A DNA stretch of 64,000 nt from Torreya grandis (lineage: Eukaryota > Streptophyta > Pinopsida > Cupressales > Taxaceae). Below are positions 1 through 9,636 of the stretch, piece by piece. How positions within the stretch are numbered: the stretch's first letter is position 1; the number at the start of each line of letters is the position of its first letter. The DNA lies in assembly GCA_037957365.1 (NCBI GenBank), contig JARHVA010000223.1:5351501-5415500 (forward strand), written 5' to 3'. A program made the translations under genes and the position numbers. The notes below the pieces were generated by a model. It saw only the letters and a program-made list of their open reading frames with translations. It searched no databases and was not told the origin of the DNA.

Positions 1-1262
1 GAAAATTTTTTGACCCATCAGTAGTTATCTAATGATCATGAAATTCTATGATATATGGGTTATTTTTAGAACCTGATACCATGCTAATGATTTTATCAAG
101 TTCATGTTCATGTTCTGGAGTTGATGCCATGTGTACATTGTCTTGATTTTGAGTATCATGATTTGGTAATTAGTTTCTAAATATATTCAAATGCTTATCA
201 GGTTCTATAACTAACTCATTCACACTAAAGGCATGCCCATCTACTGTGACAATGTTATTATCAATTATATCTTGAATTTTATGTCATAATTTAAAATAAG
301 TGTTGGTTTAATGTCTTGATCCTTGATTATAATCACAAAATGTGTGAGGATTATAATTTTTAGGTGGTGGTAGATTTGGATCCCAACAAATTATTTTGGG
401 TAAATAAATTATATTATATTCCAAAATTTTATTTAGCACTTGATTAGGTTAATTAGGTAATATTTTGAACTCTTTCCTTGGCCTAGTGGTTGCAAATGTA
501 TTTTTATTTGAGCTTGTGATAGTATGTTAATAGTTTTGGCCTCATTCTTAGCTTAGTAACTAGATATATCATTATGCCTTGGTTTTAAATTCATTTTTCC
601 TTGATTTTTAGATCACTAAATGCTAAATAAACTAGTGTGTATTTTAACATATTTTCATCTATAAACTTAGGCTTGATGTTATGTAAAGCATGACAAAGGC
701 CTTAAAATGAATTATCATTTGTGAACATTAGTTTATCCTTAAGAGAATTAAGTAGGCTATTTAATAATATGCTTTATATTTCACTATTAAGAAGTGGGTG
801 AGACATCATAATATTAACGGTTTTGAATTTAAGTACATAATCAATGTGTTCATGAGGACCTTGTTGGACTTGAGTAATCTATGTGAAATTCATGCTCTAA
901 CTAATGTTAATTGACTAATTAGCTAAGAAAATGTGTAGTAAGTCATGAAATCTAGTTATTGAATGCTTAGGTAAGTAATAAAACCAATTGAAATTGTAAA
1001 TAGTGAAGATTTTAGGAAACATTTTGCCCATGAGAAAATCATCATGTTGATAACCAAGACAAGATGTGTTGAAATATTTATGTCTAAAAATGGAAATCCC
1101 TTTCTGTTAAATGTTATAAAGTTGGGCATATGAAAAGAAGGAGATAAAAGGGTCATAAGTATTAGATGAGCCAAAGCATAATGTAATAGTTTTGTAGATG
1201 ATAGAAAATGATTAAGCTTGTTGGATGCTTTTGATATTTTTGAAATTATTACATTCATGTCA
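1..1262 (-). pseudogene. Ty3/gypsy-like gag remnant (capsid and zinc-finger region)
   Basis: No intact frame remains, but minus-strand translation shows gag-like blocks in the expected order. At about 1130-960 a block starts MPNFITFNRKG and runs on with a pattern like the conserved Gypsy capsid core (target F-x-G, later W and F-P-x-S positions degraded). At about 350-224 there is a degenerate C-x-x-H/N type zinc-finger block (CDYNQG..H.TNTYFKL) followed by HKIQDIIDNNIVTVDG, which resembles the finger-plus-amphipathic tail of plant Gypsy gag. Stops and frame changes are frequent, so it is a fossil. The element runs off the left window edge, where the rest of gag-pol would lie. It is probably the host into which the LINE at 1987-3869 and El-1 inserted. 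Family assignment rests on motif resemblance only. Confidence 0.55.
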
Positions 1263-1975
1263 ATGATTTGTTATTGTATTATCAAATATCTAGATGCACT
1301 GCTAGATGTATGATTTTCATTAGTATTAACATTAGTTTTCCCAGGAGATTATATGTATGAATTTATTGGAAACATATTAGTATTTTAGTTATTAACATCA
1401 GGGGGAGGATTAACCTCACCACCCAATGTAGAAGGGATAATTACATCCACTGAAGATTGTTTAGGTATAGGATTTTTGTTTTCAAAAGATTTTTTCTTTT
1501 GAGCTTGTAATAGAAAATAAAATCATAGATTTCAATTAACTAGGGTTTTGGAAATAAATTATTTGAATTGATTCTCACTTGTGTCTTAGAAATTTGGTAC
1601 ATCTTAAGATTTGATTGAATGGTTATCATGGTTGCTATAGTTTCCCATACTACCCTCATGCCCACTATTATTTTGAGATGGGACATCCATAAGAATCACT
1701 TCTATTGTGTTTGACATTTTGGAAATGAAATTGGGATGTAAAATTAATTATTGAACTTCATAAATGTCACTACCTAACCTAACACTATGTCTAATAAGGG
1801 TAGGTGATCTAAGTTGTATAGGCATAATATATGAGTATGTGATGGAACTATGAAGGTAATATCAAGATGAAAAAACTCCAAGGGAAAAATATAAAAAATC
1901 ATATTTTAAAATTATCCTTAAAACCTTATGAGTATGAGATTTTTTTAAACTCTAGTGTGCATGCAAGTAAGAATC

Positions 1976-1986
1976 ACACCCTAGAT
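1976..1986. repeat. LINE target-site duplication, left copy
   Basis: The 11-mer ACACCCTAGAT occurs here and again exactly at 3870-3880, immediately after an A-rich tail. Length and placement fit target-primed reverse transcription. Confidence 0.7.
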
Positions 1987-2043
1987 CCCATTAATGTGTC
2001 AATGGTAATAAATTATTAAAAATTAAGTATATTAGAGGCTATT

Positions 2044-2470
2044 TGGGAACCTCCTACTCTAGGTTGGTTTAAACTCAATTTTTATGGAGCCTTCAAAGGT
2101 AATCCAAGGGAATCAAGTGTGGGTTGTCTTGAAGGATTTCACTGATTAGAGATAGCTTTTTCAAACTTTTAAATGGATCAAATAATGAAGCTGAGTATCG
2201 AAGCTCTTGTTATTGTCCTAGAGTTAGCTATGGAGTTTGGTATTGAATTTTTGATCATTTAAGGTGATTCTAAGGTAGTTATTCATTCTCTAATCAATCA
2301 AATAGCCAAATCCTAGAACATCAATAATATTTTGGCTAAGGCCTAACCACTCCTTAGCCATTTTAAATCTTGGAAAGGATTACATTACTTTTGAGAGTCA
2401 AATAGGGTGGAATATTTATTGGTAAATAAAAGAATTGATCAAGAAAAGCCTAATCAAATAGATAATTATA
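2044..2470 (+). pseudogene. RNase H domain of plant LINE (RVT_3 type), decayed
   Basis: Translation from 2044 gives WEPPTLGWFKLNFYGAFKGN, matching the W-x-P-P-x-x-G-x-x-K-x-N-x-D-G-A start of plant LINE RNase H, with the first catalytic Asp now Tyr (NFYG for NFDG). A frame-shifted GSNNEAEY keeps the catalytic Glu, then ALVIVLELAMEFGIEFLII leads to GDSKVVIHSL with the next catalytic Asp. The last part, ESNRVEYLLVN, corresponds to the R/E-x-N-x-x-A-D-x-L-A block, with Asp lost. At least six in-frame stops and one or two frameshifts show it is not functional. In living elements this domain removes the RNA strand of RNA/DNA hybrids. The match is to remembered motif patterns, not to a search. Confidence 0.75.
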
Positions 2471-2987
2471 AATCAAGGTGGTTGGACTTTGATGACACAA
2501 CTAATATTGATTTATAATACCATTATTTTATGTGGAGAATGCTAATTTTAAGGGGGGATGATTTCATGATGATCATAATTAATATATAGAATGGGAAATG
2601 GAATCCCATGCTTATATATCTATTATGGTGAATTTTTTTTGTAATTATTTTAGCATGGTGTTTTTTTTGGTTTTTTTTTAGGCTTTAGCTCACATGCAGG
2701 TGCTGATTGGGGAAAATATGGAAAAAGTTTTGATTGAATCTATTTATTTGCATGTGGTGTTTGGTTATATCTACAAAAAAGGGTTTGGGTTTCTTAGTCT
2801 GGTCTCTTTTTTCCATCTATAACACATTTTTTAGGTTTCATTGGTAGAGGTTTCTCAAGCTATAACTCGAGTGGCGGGGGTGAAGTATGTGACTCTTAGC
2901 TTGTGTTAGCATGTAAATTTAGAATTAGTAGCACATTTTGCCACTAATTTTTTGATATTGATAGATGACATAAGGAAGGTGTTGTAA

Positions 2988-3170
2988 ATGGTAGATTTAT
3001 TTGTTAGGCTAGATTACAAGTTAAATCTCCTTATGAAGATGGAGTTTATTAATTCAAGGTTGTTTGTGAAACTACCTTTCTTTGGTAAAGATAGTCTTGA
3101 TTTTCTCTTGGCTTCCATCTTTAGGGCCTTAGAGGTGCATTTTTTAAAGCTTCTTCACTTTGTTGAGTAA
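2988..3170 (+). pseudogene. short unrecognised frame in LINE tail
   Basis: A 60-codon frame starts MVDLFVRLDYKLNLL and ends LHFVE. It lies about 500 bp downstream of the RNase H remnant, inside the LINE body bounded by the target duplication. I do not recognise it. It could be a decayed 3' reading frame or chance; nothing else supports expression. Confidence 0.2.
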
Positions 3171-3880
3171 TTTGAAGAAGTCTATATGGTATTTCAAGGT
3201 CAAGATACTAAAAAAATATGGTTCTTCCATAGATTTATGAGCTCAGATCCCTTGTTGATGAGTTGTCTTTGTGGACAGCTACTCAGAGATCCCCAACTCA
3301 AATTGAGGTAGTGAAATTTCTTCTCCTTGAGTTTTTTAGGGGTTACTTCTTAGTTCCAATCTAGTTTGGTAAGTGGGTCATGGGCCCAATAAGGTCTTTG
3401 ACCTTGGTTAAGGAAGAGCCTAGTGGTGTCGATTAGTTATCGGAGTTATCTCCTTTAGAACTGGGGTGGTCAACTGATCAAGTCGAGGTGGTTATGGTGT
3501 TAGTCAAACTAGAGGATATTACTCAGTCTTTAGATGTAGATAGGTCCCCTTTGGGTAGATATTTTATAGAAATGATTTGAGGTGGGAAACCCCTTGTTAT
3601 TTTAGATGTTTAGTAGGTTGTCATTCATCTTTTCCTATCAGCTAGTTTTTTGTTCTTTTATATGCTTATCTCAATAATCCTTTTGTGATTTATTGCCTAT
3701 AGATGTATATGAATGTTCTAATAGTATAATATAACGATTTTGTATTTTAGTTGTCTCTTTTTTTTAATCACATGCCTTGATGTTTTTTCCATAATCTATG
3801 CTAGTTTTTTCTAATTTTTGACCTATTTTAGGTAGGGGTCCCACCAACCCTGAAATCAATCAAAAAAATACACCCTAGAT

Positions 3881-5275
3881 AAAAATAGGCATGAAGTATG
3901 TACCTAAATAAAAATTTAGTTTTGGAGAGCATGCATGGAAAGAATTAAAATGTTAAAATTAGATCTAAAATTAGCCATGAAAGTGTAGGAAAAAAGGTTT
4001 GTATGAAATCCTAGGTTGAGAGTTGGAAATATTCAAGGTTCACCATTTATGTTTACCCTAATTTTGGTTTATACATAAAAAAGGTATAAACAAGCTAGAA
4101 TTAAATAGATCTAAGAATATACATCTAAAATATAGAATTAATATATGTATATGAGCCTAAGTAACATAGAATTAAGGATCTCCAAGGACCATATCACGTG
4201 GGAACCAAGTGGCTCATTATTAAAATACCATTTGAATGATATGCCAAGATGGTTTCATAACATCTCTCAATAATTCTTCCACTTCCTTATCAAGGTCAAA
4301 ATGAGAATAAAAGATAGGCATTACAGGATGAACAAGAGGATGGAAAGAGGATGAGGATTGATAAGGATCATTGTCAGATGATGATTTGGATAGAATGGGT
4401 TGGCCAAAATGATTTAACTAAAATAGATAAGGATGCAGATGGGGTTGCCCCAAAGTGTCAAGTTACTTATAGATAATAGATTATTTACATGACACCAAAA
4501 TCCTAGTTTTCATCATGATAATTTCTTAAGGCACCATAAGCATGGTTTTCAACATTCGACATATTATTTATCTTTCTCTTTTGATTTTTGATTATTATTT
4601 TTAAATTTTGTATCTCAGATCTTTGGAGGATTATGAGATACATAATTTTGACCCTTTGTCATCTTCAGGTACATGATCCAAATATGTCATCATGAACTTC
4701 ATTAATTTATATATTGGCTTCTTTAAAATTGATCAGGATGTCATCATAGCCCCTAAAAAAGATGGTGTTTCTAATGAGGGTAAATCAAATATTGTATTCA
4801 ATGAAAGATGCTTGTTGATTGCTTGAAGGATCTAGAGGGATTTAAGGATCATAATTCAAAAGGGATTGGGACCAACAATATCATGTTTCATAAGACTAAG
4901 AATATCTACCTAATTTTGAGTTTGTTTTTATTCTGATAGTACGTCAAAGAGGTTTTCTCTAAGGGACTTATATTTTTGAATTTCTAGATTTTGATTTTAA
5001 TTGTCCCATGGTGCCCCAAACAAGGTTTCATTAGGGGAATTTTCTTTTATAATTCTAGGAGTTTGAATTTGATTTCCTCATAGTGCCTCAAACAATGTTT
5101 CACTAGGGGATGTTGTTTTTGAATTTTGATTTACTAGTTTGCACCCTAGTGCCTCAAACAAGATTTCACTAGGAACTGCTAATTTTTTACTTTTATTATC
5201 TTGTAGTGCCTCAAATAATATTCACTAGGGGATGTTGATGTAGCTTTATATTATTCTGGTTAGATTCCAATCATG
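3881..5275 (-). other. decayed gypsy-like host sequence with PSETLFEAL repeats
   Basis: Between the LINE and El-1 there is no intact gene. Minus-strand translation gives gag-like fragments such as FDLDKEVEELLREML at about 4303-4259. At 5005-5235 four imperfect direct repeats (starting near 5005, 5081, 5147 and 5203, so spaced 76, 66 and 56 bp) share the core TGCCTCAAACAA..TTTCACTAGG. On the minus strand these read P-S-E-T-L-F-E-A-L or close variants. This looks like a repeat-bearing part of the same gypsy-type polyprotein seen at 1-1262. The assignment is inference from strand, order and repeats. Confidence 0.4.
5005..5235 (-). repeat. four imperfect repeats, peptide PSETLFEAL
   Basis: Four diverged units of 56-76 bp carry a shared ~30-bp core. 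In the minus direction three of the four cores translate to P-(S/N)-E-(T/I)-L-F-(E/G)-A-(L/P). Spacing shrinks toward El-1, probably from deletions between units. Confidence 0.55.
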
Positions 5276-5280
5276 ATTTA
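5276..5280. repeat. possible El-1 target duplication, left (ATTTA)
   Basis: ATTTA abuts TG at 5281, and ATTTA also follows the other LTR at 7329-7333. In AT-rich DNA a 5-bp match can be chance, but both copies are exactly where the outer LTR ends would be. Confidence 0.55.
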
Positions 5281-6164
5281 TGATAGGACCAAAACTCCCC
5301 AAAGCTCTGACACAACTTGTCAGATTTAAGAGAACACATGATTACCATTGTATAAGCAATTAAACATGCGGAAATACCAGAAGAACAAATAACTATCAAT
5401 GAGAAAACACACAGAATATGAGAGGCGACACATAATTGTATTCAACTCATTACAAAGGAAATTACAATAAAGAGATCACACTCTTCTTCCACCTCTGTGA
5501 GGCTTCCTCCTCAAGGGCTCCAAGTAATCTTCCCACCTGAGTAATCTTCTCTCATAGGTCACAACACACAGCTACACAAGCTGTTGTTCACCTTATTGCA
5601 CATCTATACAATTGAGTATGAATTGGTACTCCAAGTAGATCTCACCATGATCCTACTGATGTATTGTTGTCACCTTGGACCCTGGCCAACCGTTGATCTC
5701 TATCTGACCCTCGCATACACACATCCCTGCATATCAAACCTGATCTTACTTAAACATACATGGGGAATCCTACTTGATTCCACCATGGGAAGAACTCTCC
5801 AAGCTCTACATAGCTCATCTCCAGATTCTCCCACATAACAATATAGCCCATGAGTCTATTATATAGATCTCATGCATACACAAATTAGACTTGCCGCTCA
5901 AGACTTCGAACAAGTCTTTAACATGCAAACTCCATGTTCACTTAACTGACTATTCGTTAACAGCAGTTCAGACCGCTACAGATGACCGACGTCAATCCCT
6001 GCCTTCCTGGAGGTGACCAATGCTAGCCGATATTCTGTCGATGTTGGTTTCCCTTCTGTGTCCCCTGATCGACGTTAGTTTTGCCCTGCCGATGCCGGTG
6101 ACTGCATACACTAGAAACCCTCTTGTTTACCTTAAGGTGTAGCTTTTAGCTCCACACCCTAACA
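5281..6164 (-). repeat. El-1 3' LTR
   Basis: On the minus strand it starts TGTTAGGGTGTGG. It matches 6462-7328 along its length apart from about 62 substitutions, one 1-bp indel, and 18 extra bases (5283-5300) just inside the outer TG. If those 18 bases are flank, the LTR starts at 5299 with TG changed to CC. Degenerate CCGACGTCGG-type decamers sit at about 5985-6110. Confidence 0.8.
5859..5865 (-). promoter_or_regulatory. El-1 3' LTR TATA box
   Basis: TATATAA on the minus strand, about 120-250 bp downstream of the decamer cluster in LTR orientation; kept in the other LTR at 7023-7029. Confidence 0.45.
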
Positions 6165-6461
6165 ATCTCCCACTTGGAGATAAAGAGCTACACCTGTACC
6201 CAAACCAATACTCTATCTAATCTGCATCCTAGCTTGTATTCTTCTTCAAGCTCCCACTTGAAGACAACCCACCACACTCCTTGTGGTGTTAAACCTGTGC
6301 CTAATTTTCTTCATTCTCATTATACCATCTTCTGCCTTGCTATACTCCCACTCAAACAGCAACCCCTATGAGTAACCTGTAATCAACAAACACTTAACAA
6401 ATTTGGGCCATCTGTTAGTCAAACTCACTCTGAGAACATCCAACCTCACTCTGATACCAAT
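6165..6461 (-). other. El-1 internal region, non-coding
   Basis: About 297 bp with no conserved frame. On the plus strand it opens with ATCTCCCACTT (6165-6175), the complement of the polypurine tract, and closes with the PBS complement. CTTCTGCC at about 6331 corresponds to the gag start region of El-3, with the ATG lost. Only the replication signals were kept. Confidence 0.75.
6448..6459 (-). other. El-1 primer binding site
   Basis: Reads TGGTATCAGAGT on the minus strand, one base from the TGGTATCAGAGC initiator-Met tRNA PBS of plant Copia elements, two bases from the 5' LTR end. Confidence 0.8.
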
Positions 6462-7328
6462 TGAAAGCTCTGACACAACTTGTTAGATTTAAGAGAACAC
6501 ATGATTACCATTGTATAAGCAATTAAACATGCAAAAATACCAGAAGAACAAAAAATTATCAATGAGAAAACACACAGAATATGAGACGCAACACATAATT
6601 TTATTCAACTCATTACAAAGGAAATTACAATAAAGAGATCACACTCTTCTTCCACCTCTGTGAGGCTTCTTCCTCAAGGGCTCCAAGTAATCTTCCCACC
6701 CGAGTAATCTTCTCTCATAGGTCACAACACACAGCTAACACAAGCTGTTGTTCACCTCATTGCACATCTATACAATCGAGTACGAATCGATACTCCAAGT
6801 AGATCTCACCATGATCCTGCTGATGTATTATTGTCACCTTGGACCTTGGCCAACCGCCGATCTCTGTCTAACCCTCGCATACACACATCCCTGCATATCA
6901 AACCTGATCTTACTTAAACATACATGTGGAATCCTACTTGATTCCACCATGGGAAGAACTCTCCAAGCTCTACATAGCTCTTCTCCAGATTCTCCCACAT
7001 AACAATACAGCCCATGAGTCTATTATATAGATCTCATGCATACACAAATTAGACTTGCCACTCAAGACTTTGAACAAGTCTTTAACATGTAAACTCTGCA
7101 TTCACTTAACTGACTGTTCATCAATAGTAGTTCAGACTGCTACAGATGATCGACATCGGTCCTTGCGTTCCTGGAGGTGACCGATGCTGGCCGATATTCT
7201 ATCGATGCCAATTTCCCTTTTGTGTCCCCTGACTGACATCGGTTTTGGCCTACCGATGCCGGTGACTGCATACGCTAGAAACCCTCCTGTTTGCCTTAAG
7301 GTGTAGCTTTTAGCTCCACACCCTAACA
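6462..7328 (-). repeat. El-1 5' LTR
   Basis: 867 bp, TG...CA ends, paired with 5281-6164. On the plus strand it begins TGAAAGCTCTGAC next to the PBS. The decamer cluster lies at about 7147-7262 and the TATA box at 7023-7029. Confidence 0.85.
7023..7029 (-). promoter_or_regulatory. El-1 5' LTR TATA box
   Basis: TATATAA on the minus strand, the same position as in the other LTR. It would drive transcription toward lower coordinates through the miniature internal region. Confidence 0.45.
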
Positions 7329-7333
7329 ATTTA
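7329..7333. repeat. possible El-1 target duplication, right (ATTTA)
   Basis: Mate of 5276-5280. Confidence 0.55.
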
Positions 7334-8560
7334 TGCCATTATTTGATTGTTATGGAAAAAGGTTGATGGTAAATGATTTTATTGGTTCCAATCAATAGGT
7401 GTAAGATATTTATTATTAGGATGGGGAAAAGGATGGGTGGAAATGTTGTTAGAAGGATTATTGGTAGCACAATCCTCATAGGGAATATGAATGAAATATG
7501 TGTCAATGTTGGATGAAGTTTCCTCAAAAAATATGAAAGTGTCACTAACACCTTTATGTTTATGAATAGATAGCTTGTAATCGATGTCATGAAAGCCTTT
7601 ATGTGCACAGACATAAATGGGTTCAATGATTCCTTACTCATGAAGGCTAAGACATTTGCCTTTGTATTTCATGTTTTAGACGATTCTACTTATTATAAGA
7701 TATTTTTCTTTAAAAACAAATCACAAGGTTATCCCCATATAACCATGTTTTATGGTTGTAGTTGATTCCTTCTTTTGTGATAAAGTTGGATATGATAAAT
7801 GACATACTAAAATGGTAGGATGTTGATGTTAATTTATTGTTGATGGTGGGCATGTCCAAATAGAAGGCACTTTGATGTTAGTTGTCTACCATTACCACAT
7901 GAGGCATGTAGTGTTAGGTGATGGAAGATTTGATATGTGATGGGAGATGGGATAATAGGCCAAGGATGGTGTTAACAAATATTGACTCATTAAATGCTAG
8001 TGGTTCATCAAAAATGGGTAGTTGGTTGAAAATAGGTTGACCAAGGATGGGTAATTGGCCAAATGATGTTTCATCTAAAACTGGATCATCAAATATGGGT
8101 GGCCCTAAAATGGTTTGGGAGTGGTAAAATATGGGTGATTCAAAGTAAATGGATTCATCAAAGATGGATTGGTCAAGGATAGAGATATTTTATTGACCTT
8201 TACTTGGAAATGGAGTAGTTTGATTGTGATTAGGAAGGGGATCTTGGTATATCGCTAATGGTTTATTCTTAGCCGTAGATGTACCTAGTTATTTAGTAAA
8301 TGATTTCCCTTATAGGGGTAATGATAGGACATGGATTAATTATTGGATTTATTGTGGTTCTAAGGCTAGATGGGTGTTAGATAGTGGATTATTTGATGTT
8401 TGTGACTCAAGTGAATTAGATTTTGGACTTGTGTATGAAGGACCCAAAAAGGATAATATGTGGGATACATGTTGGCTAATATATAGGATTTAGTCAATCA
8501 TTTATTGACATTGGGATGGTGATGCTATAGCAAGATTGGGATTGTGAAATTCCATGGGTT
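7334..8560 (-). other. decayed gypsy-like host sequence
   Basis: No intact gene. Continues the minus-strand host into which El-1 inserted. It includes the repeat-rich open frame at 7917-8189 and a 100-codon minus-strand frame at 7339-7641 (hydrophobic, unrecognised). Assignment to the same gypsy-type element is by strand and context only. Confidence 0.35.
7917..8189 (-). pseudogene. open frame with IFDEP/ILGQP repeats
   Basis: A stop-free minus-strand frame of 91 codons without an ATG. It carries a short degenerate repeat: SIFDES, PIFDDP, SFGQLP, ILGQP, IFNQLP, IFDEP. The consensus is (I/L)-(F/L)-(D/G)-x-(P/S) every 5-8 residues. After the repeats it continues LAFNESIFVNTILGLLSHLP and stops. 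No known domain is recognised. Survival of a long frame in such decayed sequence suggests it was coding until fairly late. It may be a low-complexity N-terminal part of a gypsy gag. Confidence 0.4.
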
Positions 8561-8808
8561 TAAATGGGATTTGATGTAGGAGTGGTTGATGTTTAGATAA
8601 GTTGATATAATTTTATCAAGATTTGTATTTGATTTGATGTTTAATGTTCAATGTTTGAGTATGATTTAGATGTTTTGATGTGATTTGAATTGATTTACTA
8701 TTTTGATTTTTTCTTGAATTAATCTTGATTTAAAATTGGGCAAAGGTAGAGGCCTAACTTTATTTGAATTTTGATTTGGGTTTTGAAGCAAGTTTGGCCT
8801 TTGATCTT
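8561..8808. repeat. TTTGA-rich low-complexity tract (left part)
   Basis: Rich in GATTTGA/TTTGAATTT words; the same tract resumes after El-2 at 14503. El-2 split it. Confidence 0.5.
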
Positions 8809-8813
8809 CACTT
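8809..8813. repeat. El-2 target duplication, left (CACTT)
   Basis: CACTT directly precedes the 5' LTR and is repeated at 14498-14502 directly after the 3' LTR. Five bp is the usual Ty1/copia length. Confidence 0.95.
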
Positions 8814-8882
8814 TGTTAGGGTGTGGAGCTAAAAGCTTCACCAAGGAGCATAGCTTAAAACAGGTTCGGGTCTACACAGACG

Positions 8883-8996
8883 CCGGCGTCGATCAGGAGC
8901 GACCGACGTCGGTTAGTAGCAGTTGCAGAGGCACCGACGTCGGCGATATGGTCGACCGGCGACGGTCACAGGCGAACAGGCAGGAACCGATGTCGG
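8883..8996 (+). repeat. U3 cluster of CCGACGTCGG-type decamers
   Basis: Five decamers: CCGGCGTCGA, CCGACGTCGG, CCGACGTCGG, CCGGCGACGG, CCGATGTCGG. Start-to-start spacing is 20, 31, 22 and 31 bp, near two or three helical turns. CCGACGTCGG is a perfect palindrome with an ACGT core, the core bound by plant bZIP factors. A role as enhancer is inference from position upstream of the TATA-like site. Confidence 0.7.
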
Positions 8997-9164
8997 TTAC
9001 CTGCGTGTCCAGAAATCTATTTTCGTGGACGGCAGTGAGTGTTTGCATGATAAGTTTGAGTCGTGAACTCAAGCTTGCGTCTCTATTGTTAGCAATACTA
9101 TCTTTAGAGCCCTTGTTCAAGAGGCTTAACTGTTTGTTGTAAGAGCATGCTCAAGTTTCCCTAT

Positions 9165-9176
9165 TTCTATATGTAG
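9165..9176 (+). promoter_or_regulatory. El-2 TATA-like promoter element
   Basis: TTCTATATGTAG, 350 bp into the LTR and 170-280 bp downstream of the decamers, the place expected for the U3 core promoter. Weak match to TATAWAW. Confidence 0.35.
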
Positions 9177-9543
9177 GAAGATCTTCTTAGCTTAGAATTG
9201 TAGAGTGTGTGTAGAACTGTAAGAGTAGAACATTGTGAATGTTTGAAGGACAGTATAGAGTTGCATCAATCCAGGTTGTTGGATTTGAATGTACTTGAGA
9301 GTGAGCTCTTGAGGAATAGAGATCTAGTGAGAGATCTTGTGTACATCTAAGAGAGGTGTGGAAGAACGAAGTTTCTTCAAATTGTATTCTTATTGTAAAG
9401 AGTTTCAATACAAGTTTTCAGGGTGTTTTCTTGTATATCTTGTTCTGTGCTATTTATCATTTCAGTTACTTATCTATCTGATTTATTTCCGCGTTTATTG
9501 CTTTCACAAGTGTAATCTATTGTTGGTTTGATCCCCCAACAAG

Positions 9544-9555
9544 TGGTATCAGAGC
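9544..9555 (+). other. El-2 primer binding site
   Basis: TGGTATCAGAGC, complementary to the 3' end of plant initiator-Met tRNA, two bases after the LTR. This is the usual Copia minus-strand primer site. Confidence 0.95.
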
Positions 9556-9558
9556 CTT

Positions 9559-9586
9559 GGTTACAGGTTACAGGTTACAGATTACA
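9559..9586 (+). repeat. heptamer tandem repeat in El-2 leader
   Basis: Four units: GGTTACA three times, then GATTACA, directly after the PBS. El-1 and El-3 have a single GATTACAGGT here, so this is an expansion specific to El-2. Confidence 0.7.
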
Positions 9587-9636
9587 GGTTGCTCACAGGT
9601 GTTTCTGCAGGAATTTCTGTTTGAGTGGGAGAAGCA

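Larger units (their letters stand above)
1987..3869 (+). mobile_element. 5'-truncated LINE with RNase H domain
   Basis: An insertion of about 1.88 kb is bounded by a perfect 11-bp direct repeat (1976-1986 and 3870-3880) and ends in an A-rich tail (3862-3868). A decayed RNase H domain of the type found at the C-terminus of plant non-LTR retrotransposon polyproteins begins only about 57 bp inside the 5' end, so endonuclease and RT are missing, as in a typical 5' truncation. Downstream, 2520-3869 has no recognised domain; the longest frame there is 2988-3170 (60 codons). The element lies in the minus-strand gypsy gag remnant, so it is younger than that element, but it is heavily mutated. Confidence 0.65.
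5281..7328 (-). mobile_element. El-1: miniature non-coding Copia-type LTR element
   Basis: Two direct ~867-bp LTRs (5281-6164 and 6462-7328) flank only about 297 bp of internal sequence. In minus orientation the internal part holds a PBS complementary to initiator-Met tRNA next to the 5' LTR and a polypurine tract next to the 3' LTR. The first 24 LTR bases are identical to those of El-2 and El-3. Comparison with El-3 shows that the 3' end and the 5' leader (up to where the gag ATG would be, now lost) were joined and all coding sequence deleted. The structure resembles TRIM elements, although its LTRs are long for that class. It can only have moved with proteins from a relative. The LTRs differ at about 62 positions (~7%), mostly transitions, so insertion is old. 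Confidence 0.85.
8814..9541 (+). repeat. El-2 5' LTR
   Basis: 728 bp, starts TGTTAGGGTGTGG and ends CCCCCAACA. U3 has five CCGACGTCGG-type decamers (starts 8883, 8903, 8934, 8956, 8987), followed by a TATA-like site near 9166. It differs from the 3' LTR at 8 sites, all transitions. Confidence 0.97.

Noticed and set aside
5584..5838. 84-codon plus-strand frame, also at 6748-7002
   Set aside because: Conserved only because both copies are LTRs of El-1; it is antisense to the element, starts at TTG and has no domain.
8771..9142. 123-codon frame across the El-2 5' LTR
   Set aside because: Starts in flanking host DNA and runs through U3; the stop-free decamers account for its length.
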